Origin: Nostoc sp. ATCC 53789
GTDB lineage: Bacteria; Cyanobacteriota; Cyanobacteriia; Cyanobacteriales; Nostocaceae
DNA length: 64,000 nucleotides
Reading direction: 5' to 3'
Assembly: GCF_009873495.1 (NCBI RefSeq)
Contig: NZ_CP046703.1
Coordinates: 1,612,001-1,676,000, forward strand
Notes under the pieces: model-generated
The model's input: the letters and a program-made list of their open reading frames with translations, nothing else
What the model was told of the DNA's origin: nothing
The model's database searches: none
Part shown: piece by piece, positions 27,999 through 37,900 of the stretch
Position numbering within the stretch: position 1 is the stretch's first letter
How the letters are laid out: the number at the start of each line of letters is the position of its first letter
Made by a program: the position numbers and the translations under genes

Positions 27999-28037
27999 GG
28001 GGTGGGAGAGGCTGCCGTTGGCAGCCTCTCCCACCCC
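27999..28037. repeat. Right subterminal hairpin of the IS
   Basis: A perfect 18-bp stem (GGGGTGGGAGAGGCTGCC with 28020-28037) and GTT loop. In IS orientation its loop is AAC, as in the left hairpin. The stem sequences differ, but every difference is compensated. Confidence 0.85.
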
Positions 28038-28094
28038 CCTAACAATGATTATCATTTTTATTATCTGTATATTTTATTTTCTGGAAGTCCCTAA

Positions 28095-28518
28095 GGTGAG
28101 TTCGATAAACCTCTCCCTGCCTTAAACTAAAGTTCAAGCCTAGCTTTATTGCATCAATGAGAAAAAGACAAACTTAACCATTAAGTAGAGTGCGAAGAAC
28201 TTATGTATTTATATCAACTTAATGGTTAAGGAAAATTAAAATAATTTTCTATAAATATACTCTTACTCTTTTAATAAAAATGCAAGGACAGTTAAGACTA
28301 TTTAGACAATCAAGTAAACATTTAATAAAATTTTAATATTTTATTAGGTTGGTAATATCGGTAGATCATTTGTTATAAGCGTTGTTTATTGTAAATGGGT
28401 AGCGTCGTGTTGGCGCATCCCAACCTAGGCATTTACAGCCACCGTATATTAATGGCAATACGCTTTTTTGGTCAGGTTAACCAGTAAATTAGATGTAGAG
28501 CGTAAAAAAATAAACTCA
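28095..28518. other. Intergenic region with dispersed-repeat remnant
   Basis: 28095-28135 (GTGAGTTCGA, ACCTCTCCCTGCCTT, GTTCAAG) is an inverted partial copy of the repeat at 31348-31456. The rest is AT-rich, with no gene. The promoter of the glycolate dehydrogenase genes should lie here. Confidence 0.5.
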
Positions 28519-29832
28519 ATGAAAGCGATATCTAACGACAAGCCGCAAGGCGTGTGCGCTACTGATTTTGCATCTATTATCGGCGAAGAAAATGCTGTTT
28601 GCCTTTGGGAAAATATCGAAATAGGCCAGCAAAAACGTATCCAACAGGCTGTAACTTCTGGCAAACCTCCCACTTGTATCGTCTATCCCCGCACCCAACA
28701 GCAACTAGCCGCAGTCATCGCCAAAGCTCACAGTCACAACTGGCGTGTCCTACCCTGTGGTAGTGGCAGTAAACTTAGCTGGGGTGGTTTAGCTAAGGGC
28801 GTTGATGTCGTAGTTAGCACAGAAGGCATCAACCAACTGATTGAACACGCTGTTGGCGATTTGACTGTCACAGTAGAAGCTGGAATGAAGTTCTCGGATC
28901 TCCAGGCACTTTTGGCAAAATCGCGGCAATTTCTCGCCCTTGACCCCACAGCACCGGAGTCAGCAACCATTGGCGGTATTGTTGCCACAGGTGATACAGG
29001 TTCTCTGCGGCAACGTTATGGTAGTGTGCGCGACCAGTTACTAGGTGTTACCTTTGTCCGTGCTGATGGAGAAGTCGCTAAAGCTGGGGGAAGAGTAGTT
29101 AAAAATGTTGCCGGATATGACTTGATGAAATTGCTTACTGGGTCTTATGGCACATTAGGCTTTATTAGTCAACTGACTTTCCGTGTGTATCCGCTATCAG
29201 AGGCATCGGGGACGGTGGTACTAACTGGTAGTGCCGAGGCTGTATCTCAAGCGGCTGATATCCTTCGAGGTTCGGCATTAACACCAGTTCAGGCTGATTT
29301 GCTATCAACTAAATTGGTGTCTAGCTTAGGTTTGGGTCAAGGGCTGGGATTAATTGCCCGCTTTCAGAGTATTAGTGAGAGTGTTAAAGAACAGTCAAAC
29401 CGAGTTTTGGAAGTAGGTCAAAAGTTAGGTTTAAATGGGGCAATTTTTGCCGATGCTGATGAGGCTAGTCTATGGCAGAGATTGCAAGAACGAATACATT
29501 TTTCTGCCAGAGAATCTGTAATTACCTGCAAAATAGGAGTGTTGCCTACTGCTGCTGTAGATATTTTGACTCAGGTGGAGTTGGGTTTAATTCATATAAG
29601 TAGTGGTTTAGGTTTGTTACAATTAGAGGATAAAAATCAAGTTTTGCAGGTGCGCGATTCCACTCAACTGAATAGAGGTTTTTTAACAATTCTGGAAGCA
29701 CCAGTGGCGGTTAAAGAACAAATAGATGTTTGGGGTTATACGGGGAATGCTTTGCCGTTGATGCGCCGTATAAAGGAACAGTTTGATAGTAAGAATATTT
29801 TAAGTCCTGGTCGGTTTGTGGGTGGAATTTAA
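28519..29832 (+). CDS. Glycolate dehydrogenase FAD subunit
   Basis: 437 residues from ATG 28519 (MKAISNDKPQGVC); a longer TTG frame exists at 28468. FAD-binding type 4 (VAO-like) oxidase: CIVYPRTQQQLAAVIAKAHS, LPCGSGSKLSWGG, DPTAPESATIGGIVATGDTG, GGRVVKNVAGYDLMKLLTGS, and the C-terminal SKNILSPGRFVGGI. The size and short N terminus suit GlcE/GlcD-type subunits that oxidise glycolate to glyoxylate in photorespiration. It lies 54 bp before the Fe-S subunit gene, clearly an operon. Confidence 0.87.
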   Translation: MKAISNDKPQGVCATDFASIIGEENAVCLWENIEIGQQKRIQQAVTSGKPPTCIVYPRTQQQLAAVIAKAHSHNWRVLPCGSGSKLSWGGLAKGVDVVVSTEGINQLIEHAVGDLTVTVEAGMKFSDLQALLAKSRQFLALDPTAPESATIGGIVATGDTGSLRQRYGSVRDQLLGVTFVRADGEVAKAGGRVVKNVAGYDLMKLLTGSYGTLGFISQLTFRVYPLSEASGTVVLTGSAEAVSQAADILRGSALTPVQADLLSTKLVSSLGLGQGLGLIARFQSISESVKEQSNRVLEVGQKLGLNGAIFADADEASLWQRLQERIHFSARESVITCKIGVLPTAAVDILTQVELGLIHISSGLGLLQLEDKNQVLQVRDSTQLNRGFLTILEAPVAVKEQIDVWGYTGNALPLMRRIKEQFDSKNILSPGRFVGGI

Positions 29833-29886
29833 GAACGAACCGCGAAGGACGCAAAGGACGCAAAGGAAGAGGGGAAAGGTAGAAAT

Positions 29887-31242
29887 ATGCAAGTTTCAGA
29901 AAATGCTGTTAACAATACGGCTAGTTTAAAGAATTTGAAGGGATTTGACGAGAGCCATCCACCTGACCCAAAGTTAATTGATAGTTGTGTACATTGTGGA
30001 TTTTGTCTTTCGACTTGTCCAAGTTATCGAGTGCTTGGCAAGGAGATGGATTCACCTAGAGGACGCATCTATTTAATGGATGCAATTAATGAGGGTGAGA
30101 TTGCTCTCAATACGGCAACTGTAGAACATTTTGATTCGTGTTTGGGATGTCTTGCTTGTGTGAGTACTTGTCCTTCTGGTGTGCAGTATGACAAATTGAT
30201 TTCTGCAACTCGCCACCAAGTTGAACGAAATTATCCCCGCAGTTTGCCAGACCAATTTTTTCGTCAACTGATATTTTCTCTGTTTCCCTATCCCAATCTT
30301 TTACGGTTTTTATTAGTTCCGTTGTTGGTTTATCAGAAGTTGGGATTTGCTAAATTATTTCGCGCTACAGGTTTACTCAATAAAATATCGCCCCGTTTGG
30401 CAGCAATGGAATCAATTCTGCCAGAAATTACCCTCAAATCTTTTCAAGATAATTTGCCTAGTGTGATTCCTGCTAAAGGTGAGAAGCGCTATCGAGTCGG
30501 GGTAATTTTGGGATGCGTACAACGGCTGTTTTTCTCCCCCGTGAATGAAGCAACAGTGCGGGTTTTAACAGCGAATGGTTGTGAAGTAGTGATTCCCAAA
30601 TCTCAAGGTTGTTGTGCAGCGCTTCCCGAACACCAAGGGCAAACAGAACAAGCGAAAGCATTAGCAAGGCAGATGATTGATAGTTTCGCTAACACTGATG
30701 TCGATTTTGTAATTATCAATGCTGCTGGTTGTGGTCATACTTTAAAAGAATACGGTCATATTTTAGAAGATGACCTCGAATATCGGGAAAAGGCAAAGGA
30801 TTTTGCAGCTAAAGTTAAAGATGCTCAAGAGTTTTTGGCAACTGTTGGTATAACAGCGAAACTGTCGCCACTCACTGATAAACCTTTGAATTTAGTTTAT
30901 CAAGATGCCTGTCATTTATTGCATGGTCAAAAGATTAGCGTGCAACCGCGTCAGGTATTGCGACAAATTCCAGGGGTGAAGTTGAGAGAACCAGTAGATG
31001 CGGCTTTATGTTGTGGCAGTGCTGGGGTTTATAATATGCTGCAACCGGAAGTTGCTGAAGAATTGGGTCAGCAAAAAGTACAGAATTTGTTGAATACTGG
31101 TGCTGAGTTAATTGCTTCTGCTAATCCGGGGTGCACTTTGCAAATTACAAAGCATTTGCAGTTACAAGGTAAGAATATTTCAGTCATTCACCCGATGGAG
31201 TTGTTAGATTATTCAATTCGGGGTGAAAAGTTGAAATTGTAG
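29887..31242 (+). CDS. glcF: Glycolate dehydrogenase Fe-S subunit
   Basis: 451 residues. Two 4Fe-4S ferredoxin motifs (CVHCGFCLSTCPSYRVLG and CLGCLACVSTCPSGV) are followed by two CCG domains (QGCCAALPEHQGQ and DACHLLHGQK...LCCGSAGVYN). It passes electrons from the flavin subunit to the membrane quinone pool. AAAGGTAGAAAT lies before the ATG. The intergenic stretch contains repeated CGCAAAGGA units. Other lactate-utilisation LutA-like proteins share this layout, but the neighbour favours glycolate. Confidence 0.9.
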   Translation: MQVSENAVNNTASLKNLKGFDESHPPDPKLIDSCVHCGFCLSTCPSYRVLGKEMDSPRGRIYLMDAINEGEIALNTATVEHFDSCLGCLACVSTCPSGVQYDKLISATRHQVERNYPRSLPDQFFRQLIFSLFPYPNLLRFLLVPLLVYQKLGFAKLFRATGLLNKISPRLAAMESILPEITLKSFQDNLPSVIPAKGEKRYRVGVILGCVQRLFFSPVNEATVRVLTANGCEVVIPKSQGCCAALPEHQGQTEQAKALARQMIDSFANTDVDFVIINAAGCGHTLKEYGHILEDDLEYREKAKDFAAKVKDAQEFLATVGITAKLSPLTDKPLNLVYQDACHLLHGQKISVQPRQVLRQIPGVKLREPVDAALCCGSAGVYNMLQPEVAEELGQQKVQNLLNTGAELIASANPGCTLQITKHLQLQGKNISVIHPMELLDYSIRGEKLKL

Positions 31243-31569
31243 ACCAATACACTTGTAGAGACGGCGATTTATCGCATCTCGAAAACCACAAATTTTTGCC
31301 AGTAGCCCTTAACTGAACCGTATTGGGTCATATCATGTTTACCCAAAAGACCTCTCCCTAGTTTTACTACGCAAAACCTGTCCCTCTCCGAGTCGGAGAG
31401 GGACAGACTTGAACGCAAGTTCAAGGCAGGGAGAGGTCTGTCGAACTCACGTTTTTTATGGAAGTCCTTAATCAGTCGCCTTGAAGAAGTTTTTTCCGAA
31501 ATAGCCGCTTTATCGTCTGTATAATCACTGAAATGGCAAGAGTATCAGGCTAATTTCGGGTGATTTGTG
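31243..31569. repeat. Nested palindromic repeat region
   Basis: AGACCTCTCCCT (31348-31359) pairs with 31428-31439 as an outer stem. Inside is a perfect 14-bp palindrome (31378-31391 with 31393-31406) and a CTTGAAC/GTTCAAG hairpin. The 3' part is related, inverted, to the flank of the ISAzo13-type element at 28095. A GAGACGGCGATTTATCGC-type repeat is at 31257-31281. No gene. Confidence 0.6.
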
Positions 31570-32874
31570 ATGAAACTAGATTTAGTCAGGTTTTTTCAAG
31601 CTTGCAACCCCAGTAAAACTCTGGTTGTGAGCAAACCGGAGGATAGACAATATTATATTGATTTCTCTAAAGTTCGTGGTGCCAAGATTATTGAAGAACT
31701 TGGGCGAACTATCACCCGCCTTGCACCAGAACAACCTACCTGTCAATTATTTACCGGACATATTGGCTGTGGCAAATCCACTGAGTTACTGCGACTAAAA
31801 GCAGAGTTAGAGCAGCAGGAATTTCATGTGGTTTATTTCGAGTCTAGCCAAAGCCTCGATATGGCTGATATTGATGTTACAGATATTTTACTAGCAGTAG
31901 CTCGTGAGGTGAGTCAAAGTTTAGAAACAATAAAAATCAACCTGAAACCAGGATACTTTAAAAATCTATTTACCGAAATTTCTGAGTTTTTGCAAACGCC
32001 GCTAGACATTGGGGTGGAGGCTGAATTATCTGTAGGTATTGCCAAAATTACTGCCAAAACTAAAGATAGTCCCAAACTCCGCGGCCAGTTACGGCAATAT
32101 TTAGAACCACGCACCAATGGCATTTTAGAATCAATTAACAAAGAATTGCTCAAGCCTGCTATAGAAAAACTCAAGCAGCAAGGTAAACAAGGACTGGTGG
32201 TAATTATAGATAATCTCGACAGAGTGGATAATTCTTTGAAGCCTTCGGGTTATTACCAGCCAGAATATCTCTTTGTAGAACGTGGTGAACAGTTAAACCA
32301 GCTAAATTGTCATGTTGTTTATACCATTCCCCTAGTGTTGATTTTTTCCAACGCTTTAGGAAGGTTAACAAATCGCTTTGGGGTAGACCCCAAGGTTTTG
32401 CCGATGGTTCCTGTGCAATTGCAAGATGGTTCGCAATTTTCACAAGGACTCACGCTACTGCAACAGATGGTTATGACGAGGGCTTTTCCTGGCGTTAGTT
32501 GGGAACAAAGTCAGAATTTAATTACCGAGGTTTTTGATAGTCCTGATACTTTAGAGCGACTTTGCCGAGTTAGCGGCGGTCATTTGCGTAATTTGCTGAT
32601 GTTATTATTTCGCTGTCTTCAGCAAGAAGACCCACCTCTGTCGCGGGAATGTGTGGATAGGGTGATAAAACAACGCCGCAATGAGCTAACTTTGGCAATT
32701 ACGCTCGATGAATGGGAATTGCTACGTGAGGTGACGCAAGAGAAAAGCTTGAGAGGTCATGAAAGATACGAACTTTTGCTCCGCAGTATGTTTGTATTTG
32801 AATACCGGAATGAAGATGGTTCTTGGTTTGATGTCAATCCGATTTTGGCTGAAGCCAAGGAATTTAGTTTATGA
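31570..32874 (+). CDS. P-loop ATPase, STAND/KAP-like
   Basis: 434 residues from ATG 31570. Walker A is GHIGCGKST (about residues 64-72), and Walker B is GLVVIIDNLDRVD (about 215). A C-terminal helical part follows (RVSGGHLRNLLMLLFRCLQQ, a winged-helix-like ORC/STAND feature). An ATP-fuelled regulatory or defence switch is plausible, not proven. It ends 2 kb before the TPR-STAND-WD40 gene in the same direction, with a minisatellite and an IS between them. The pair looks like an interrupted unit. Confidence 0.7.
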   Translation: MKLDLVRFFQACNPSKTLVVSKPEDRQYYIDFSKVRGAKIIEELGRTITRLAPEQPTCQLFTGHIGCGKSTELLRLKAELEQQEFHVVYFESSQSLDMADIDVTDILLAVAREVSQSLETIKINLKPGYFKNLFTEISEFLQTPLDIGVEAELSVGIAKITAKTKDSPKLRGQLRQYLEPRTNGILESINKELLKPAIEKLKQQGKQGLVVIIDNLDRVDNSLKPSGYYQPEYLFVERGEQLNQLNCHVVYTIPLVLIFSNALGRLTNRFGVDPKVLPMVPVQLQDGSQFSQGLTLLQQMVMTRAFPGVSWEQSQNLITEVFDSPDTLERLCRVSGGHLRNLLMLLFRCLQQEDPPLSRECVDRVIKQRRNELTLAITLDEWELLREVTQEKSLRGHERYELLLRSMFVFEYRNEDGSWFDVNPILAEAKEFSL

Positions 32875-33080
32875 ATCGGGGTATTAATGTGCGTAGCGCT
32901 ACGCGACAATACACCCTACTGGCGTGGCAAGGCTAAAATGTTGCAAAAAAATTGTAGGTTGGGTGGAGGCTTTGCGTAACACAACATATCTCAGAATGTT
33001 GGGTTGCGCTCCGCTTCACCCAACCTACGGCTAATGCACTTATCAGGTATTTTGTGAAATTGTATAACGTTAAGCATCTT

Positions 33081-33353
33081 AGTCGTGACGGGAGCGATGT
33101 CAATCGTGACGGGAACGATATCAGTCGTGATGGGAGCGATGTCAATCGTGATGGGAGCGATGTCAATCGTGACGGGAGCGATGTCAATCGTGACGGGAGC
33201 GATGTCAGTCGTGACGGGAGCGATGTCAATCGTGACGGGAGCGATGTCAGTCGTCACGGGAGCGATGTCAATCGTGACGGGAGTGATGTCAGTCGTGACG
33301 GGAGCGATATCAATCGTCACGGGAGCGATGTCAATTGTAACGGGAGCAGCTAC
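33081..33353 (+). repeat. 21-bp minisatellite (13 units)
   Basis: Tandem units of AATCGTGACGGGAGCGATGT plus C, 12 well-preserved copies and a degenerate thirteenth. Variation is mostly A/G at unit position 2 and C/T or G/C at positions 7-9. Because 21 is a multiple of three, all frames stay open, producing several long but meaningless open frames. There are no spacers, so it is not a CRISPR. Confidence 0.92.
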
Positions 33354-33434
33354 AGCTTTTAAAATTAGCAGAAATTATTCTCTTGTCTACTGCCCTCTAC
33401 TTAGATGATGTAATTATACAAACAGTTATTATAA

Positions 33435-34887
33435 CAATACCTTTGCCAATTTACGAGGGTTCAACGCCTGTAGAAACGTTATGAATCCGTCCCAAAGAAG
33501 TAATCTTGGCAAAAATCTGGGTTAATAAAATAGGCTCAGGCATTTCCGGAAGCATTTTTAAGATTTCACGGACATATCGAAAACCACGATAATGAGTCTT
33601 CAGGTCAATAATGCCAGAGTCGGGATTAAGGAGACGAAAATCCAAGAGAAGATGATGGGACAAGTTGACCATGAAAAATGCTAAATTAACAGCATTAGTC
33701 ACAGCAGTTTGGCTTAAGTTCATGAAATCTTCCAGTCCCCAAAACTGCTTGGGATCACGGAAATTAAACTCGATTTGGAAGCGCAATTTGTAGTAATCTA
33801 TTATTTTTTCGTAGGACAACTTTAGGTCACTAGAAAATAGAATTACATGACTACGAGCATGAGTTTTAAGATTAATTTTAACTAAAATAACTACATTTAG
33901 TGCTTGGGCAAATTCCTTGTGAAGGAGAGTGCATTGATAAACATCAGTTTGAATTTCATCCTCTATGCTACTTTTACGCAAATACTTATCAGGTATGTTA
34001 TGGTAGTCAATCTTATCACCGTATTTACGACGAGAGCGTTTATGGGAGTCAGGATGTTGATATGGGATATACAATGCAGAATCGTGGCGCAACTTAGAAA
34101 TTATGTGTAAGTTAACTTGCCTAGCCATCTGCAAAGCATTATTGTTACCAAAATGCCCATCTAGCACTAAGTAAGTAAGCGGCACAAATCCAGCTAATAA
34201 TTTGAACAGCGAATTAATCATCTTTTGAATTCGCACTAATTCAGATGTTAAAATCACCTCGGCTTTATTCTTATTTTTACTTCCTTTTGGTCGTCCACGC
34301 TTACGTTTTTCTTTAGGCTTTATTTCTGAGGCTAATGTTGAACTACTTTTTTCTACATCGCTCTTAATCACCTGTTCTATTTGAATGGGAAATGAGTGCC
34401 TTTGTTCAACACTTACTAATGATAATGTAAAGAAAGATAGTCCTAATATCGGTTTACTTACTAGGCTGGAAAAGAATCTATCCAAACCATAAGTTTTTTT
34501 ACCTGATTTACTCACTACAACTTCATCTCCTGCAAGCAAATACACCTCATTTGCACGGAATAAATGCTTACGGAAAAATAGCCAAAACAACGTCGCCCAA
34601 GGTATTACTGTCTGAAAGAATCTTAATATCGTCCGATAACTACCACTAGTGCCTGCCCAACGCGAGATTCCCAACATCGTGACTCGCCCGCTCATCGTTA
34701 ACATAGCCAGGATTATTTGGTTAAATTGCCGCATTGTTGTCGCGTTGATCTGCGGTAGCAGGCATTGTAGCAGTGATAAGATATCAGGCATGGGCTGCTT
34801 GTAGTGTTTGATTTATCGTTGTGAGAGACAATAAATCTACTACGAAATGCCCTACCTCTTCATACTCTTATTTTGGCAATGGTATTG
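33435..34887 (-). mobile_element. IS4/IS701-like insertion sequence
   Basis: A 1453-bp element. The ends are imperfect inverted repeats of about 23 bp (CAATACCTTTGCCAATTTAC on the left, its near complement ending GGCAATGGTATTG on the right). A 4-bp ATAA duplication flanks both ends (33431-33434, 34888-34891). It carries one intact DDE transposase gene. Confidence 0.85.
33451..34791 (-). CDS. IS4-family DDE transposase
   Basis: 446 residues. First Asp in LLAGDEVVVSKSGKKTYG, second in TYLVLDGHFGNNNAL, and the YREK box in YYKLRFQIEFNFRDPKQFWG give the IS4-superfamily active site. A basic linker (EKRKRGRPKGSKNKNK) sits in the insertion domain. The frame is intact and fills nearly the whole element. 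The 4-bp duplication suits the IS701 group. Confidence 0.9.
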   Translation of the reverse strand: MPDILSLLQCLLPQINATTMRQFNQIILAMLTMSGRVTMLGISRWAGTSGSYRTILRFFQTVIPWATLFWLFFRKHLFRANEVYLLAGDEVVVSKSGKKTYGLDRFFSSLVSKPILGLSFFTLSLVSVEQRHSFPIQIEQVIKSDVEKSSSTLASEIKPKEKRKRGRPKGSKNKNKAEVILTSELVRIQKMINSLFKLLAGFVPLTYLVLDGHFGNNNALQMARQVNLHIISKLRHDSALYIPYQHPDSHKRSRRKYGDKIDYHNIPDKYLRKSSIEDEIQTDVYQCTLLHKEFAQALNVVILVKINLKTHARSHVILFSSDLKLSYEKIIDYYKLRFQIEFNFRDPKQFWGLEDFMNLSQTAVTNAVNLAFFMVNLSHHLLLDFRLLNPDSGIIDLKTHYRGFRYVREILKMLPEMPEPILLTQIFAKITSLGRIHNVSTGVEPS

Positions 34888-34908
34888 ATAAGGTAAATTA
34901 TTTATGTT

Positions 34909-37900
34909 ATGAGTAATCAGCAAGAGCCAGAAAATCTAGCCTTTGACAATGAGCGTTCATTGCAAACTTTGGTGCGAGCAATTAACCTTTCTCAGGGAGA
35001 ATTTTCACTGACTTTGCTGCGCTGTAACTATGCAGCTTTCCGTCAAGATATAGTACAACGTCTACACCAACTATCTCCTGTTAAAATCCGTGAAATCACC
35101 TTACCCGTGTCAGTGAAAACTCTTTACACGTCTATAGGTGAAAAATTGGGAGATGAACAGCCATCAGCGTTAATGGTTTTTGGTTTGGAATCGGTTAAAG
35201 ATATTGATACAGTTCTAACTTCAGCTAACCAAGTACGGGAGGAGTTTAGAAAAAACTTCCCGTTCCCAGTCATGTTACTGGTTAATGACCAAGTTCTGCA
35301 AAAGCTGATCAGATTAGCGACAGATTTTGAGAATTGGGCCACAATAATTCATTTTGCGATCGCAACTGCTGATTTAGTTCAATTTATCAAACAAACTGCT
35401 GAATCAGTTTTTGCTCAAGTTTTAGATGCTGGCGCAGGAAAATTTCTCGATAATTCCGCAATCAACTTGGCAATCGGTTCGCCGCACCGCGTAGAACTTG
35501 AGTTAGCACAAGCTGAACTGCAAAAGCGGGGTGTGAAGTTAGACGCAGAACTAGAAGCCAGTTTAGAATTTGTTCTGGGTCGAGATGCAGTTTCGATGGA
35601 ACAGTCACGCCAGCATTATGAATGCAGTCTCGCACTTTTGCAACAGAGTTCTAAACTAGAACAGCAAGGATGTGTACTGTACAATTTGGGGTTATGGTGG
35701 CGTACCTACGCCGTGCAGCATTTAACGGAACAACAAAATGCTTGCTCGAACGCTAAAAATTATTATTACAAATGTCTCGAAATATTTGAGCAGGCGAATC
35801 GTCCTGACTTGGTAGCAAAATTTATTAACGCTTTGGGAGAAGTACTACAAAAGCTTCAGCAGTGGGATGAATTAGAAGCAGTTGCTCAAAAAGCTTTAAC
35901 TCTATATCAAACCTATCCTGATTGGTTTAGAAAAGCAAGAGCCTATGGATTTATCGCTGAAGTAGCACTTGCTCAGTCTGCTTGGGATAAAGCTAAACAA
36001 GCTACCGAAAAAGCGCTTTCTATTGTAGCTAGTAACCAATCCATCCAATCGAAGGCTAATTTAGAATTGGTGCTATATTATCATCAAGGTTGGTATTTAT
36101 TTGCACTAGCCAGAGCGCTACAGCAGCTTAATAAAGTGGAAGATGCTTTAACTACCCTAGAAGCTGCAAGAAGAGAAACTAAACCTCAATACGATCCAGA
36201 GCTTTACATTCGGATTTTGGAGAGGTTACAAAGCATTTATTATCAACAAGGTCAATATCTTGCAGCTTTTCAGATTAAGCAAGAGCAAATTAAAATTGAA
36301 CATCAATATGGTTTTCGTGCTTTTATTGGGGCAGCTTATTTAATTCCTCGGCATGAGGTAATTAACCCGGCACTAGTGCAAGGAGAAAATATCATAAAAG
36401 TTGCTCAAGAAATTGCTGTTTCTGGTCGGCAACAAGATGTTAATCGGTTGATGAAACGAATGAGCCGGACTGACCATAAATTGACTGTATTTCATGGTCA
36501 GTCAGGAGTAGGTAAAAGTTCAATTTTGAACGGGGGACTAGTACCAACACTGCAACTACAATCAATAGATGCGCGTGATGTATTACCTATTGTCCTACGA
36601 GTTTATACAGATTGGATGGCGATATTGGCAAAATGTTTAGCAGATAATGGTACATCTAGTAATTCAATAGAATTTATCTGTGAAAGTCTGCGGAAAAATG
36701 CCGAGCGGAAGTTAACAGTTTTAATTTTTGATCAGTTTGAAGAATTTTTCTTTGTTTACACAGATCAAAGTAAAAGACAGCAATTTTATAAGTTTTTGCA
36801 ACTTTGTCTGGATATTCCTTTTGTTAAGGTTATTCTCTGTTTGAGAGAAGATTATTTGCATTATTTATTGGAGTGCGATCGCCTGCTGAATTTTAGAGCA
36901 ATTAATAACAATATTTTAGATAAGGATATCCGTTATTATTTAGGAAATTTCTCTTCAAAAGATGCCAAAGCTGTTGTCCAAAGTCTGACAGAACAAACCC
37001 ACTTTTACTTAGAACCTGAGTTAATCGCTCAATTAGTAGAAGATTTATCAGATGAACTTGGCGAGGTACGCCCGATTGAGTTACAAATCGTCGGTTCGCA
37101 ACTTCAAACAGATAAAATTACAACTTTAGAACAATATCTTCAGTCAGGAACAAAAGAAAAACTAGTCGAGCGATTTTTAGAAGAAGTTATTAAAGACTGT
37201 GGTTCTGAAAACGAACTCTGTGCCAGAGTAGTTTTATATTTATTAACAGACGAGAAAGGTACTCGTCCCTTCAAAACTTCTGACAATTTAGCGGAAGATT
37301 TAAAAACAGCAGATATTGTCTCAGAAAAAGAAAAACTAAATCTAGTTTTAGAGATTTTAGTTGGTTCGGGGCTGGTGTTAAATATTCCTGAAGACCCTGC
37401 TAACCTATATCAACTGGTTCATGACTATCTAGTTTCTTTTATCCGGCAGTCACAACAAGCAAGAAAATTAGAGGAACAGAAAAAGGAAAAGGAACAACGG
37501 CAACACGCTGAAGCAGAACTAAATCGTGTTCTTAAGCGACAACGCAATGACGCAAAACGACAACGAAATTTTGCGATCGCAGGAGTCACTATAATGTCCA
37601 TTCTGGCAGTTATAGCAGTAGGATTGGGAGTGCGGGCAGAATCTGAAAGGCAAAAAACAGAACAAGCTGAGACAATTGCCATTAGTAAAGCTTCAGAAGC
37701 CCTTTTTGCCTCAAATCAAAGGTTTGAAGCACTTAAACAAGCCATTAAAGCAGGTAAAAAACTCCAAGCTACAGACTGGGGAAAAACCGATTCTGAAATT
37801 CGTACCCAAGTTATAGCGGCATTACAACAATCAGTTTACTGGATAGTAGAGCGCGATCGCTTGGAAGGACACAAGGCTCTAATCTGGGGTGTAACTTTCT

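Larger units (their letters stand above)
26535..28091 (-). mobile_element. ISAzo13-type insertion sequence
   Basis: A 1557-bp complete IS. Its ends are about 48-bp inverted repeats (GGGACTTCCAGA outermost, TGATAATCATT innermost) with three mismatches, and a TAA target duplication flanks it (26532-26534 and 28092-28094). Just inside each inverted repeat is a perfect long hairpin. It carries one transposase split into two frames. It has landed beside a dispersed repeat that also occurs at 31348-31471. Confidence 0.9.

Noticed and set aside
33081..33353. CRISPR array
   Set aside because: Units are contiguous without unique spacers and no cas genes are near.
33054..33408. Long open frames with heptapeptide repeats across the 21-bp array, on both strands
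   Set aside because: A 21-bp period keeps every frame open; there is no ribosome site or non-repeat domain, so these are by-products of the repeat.
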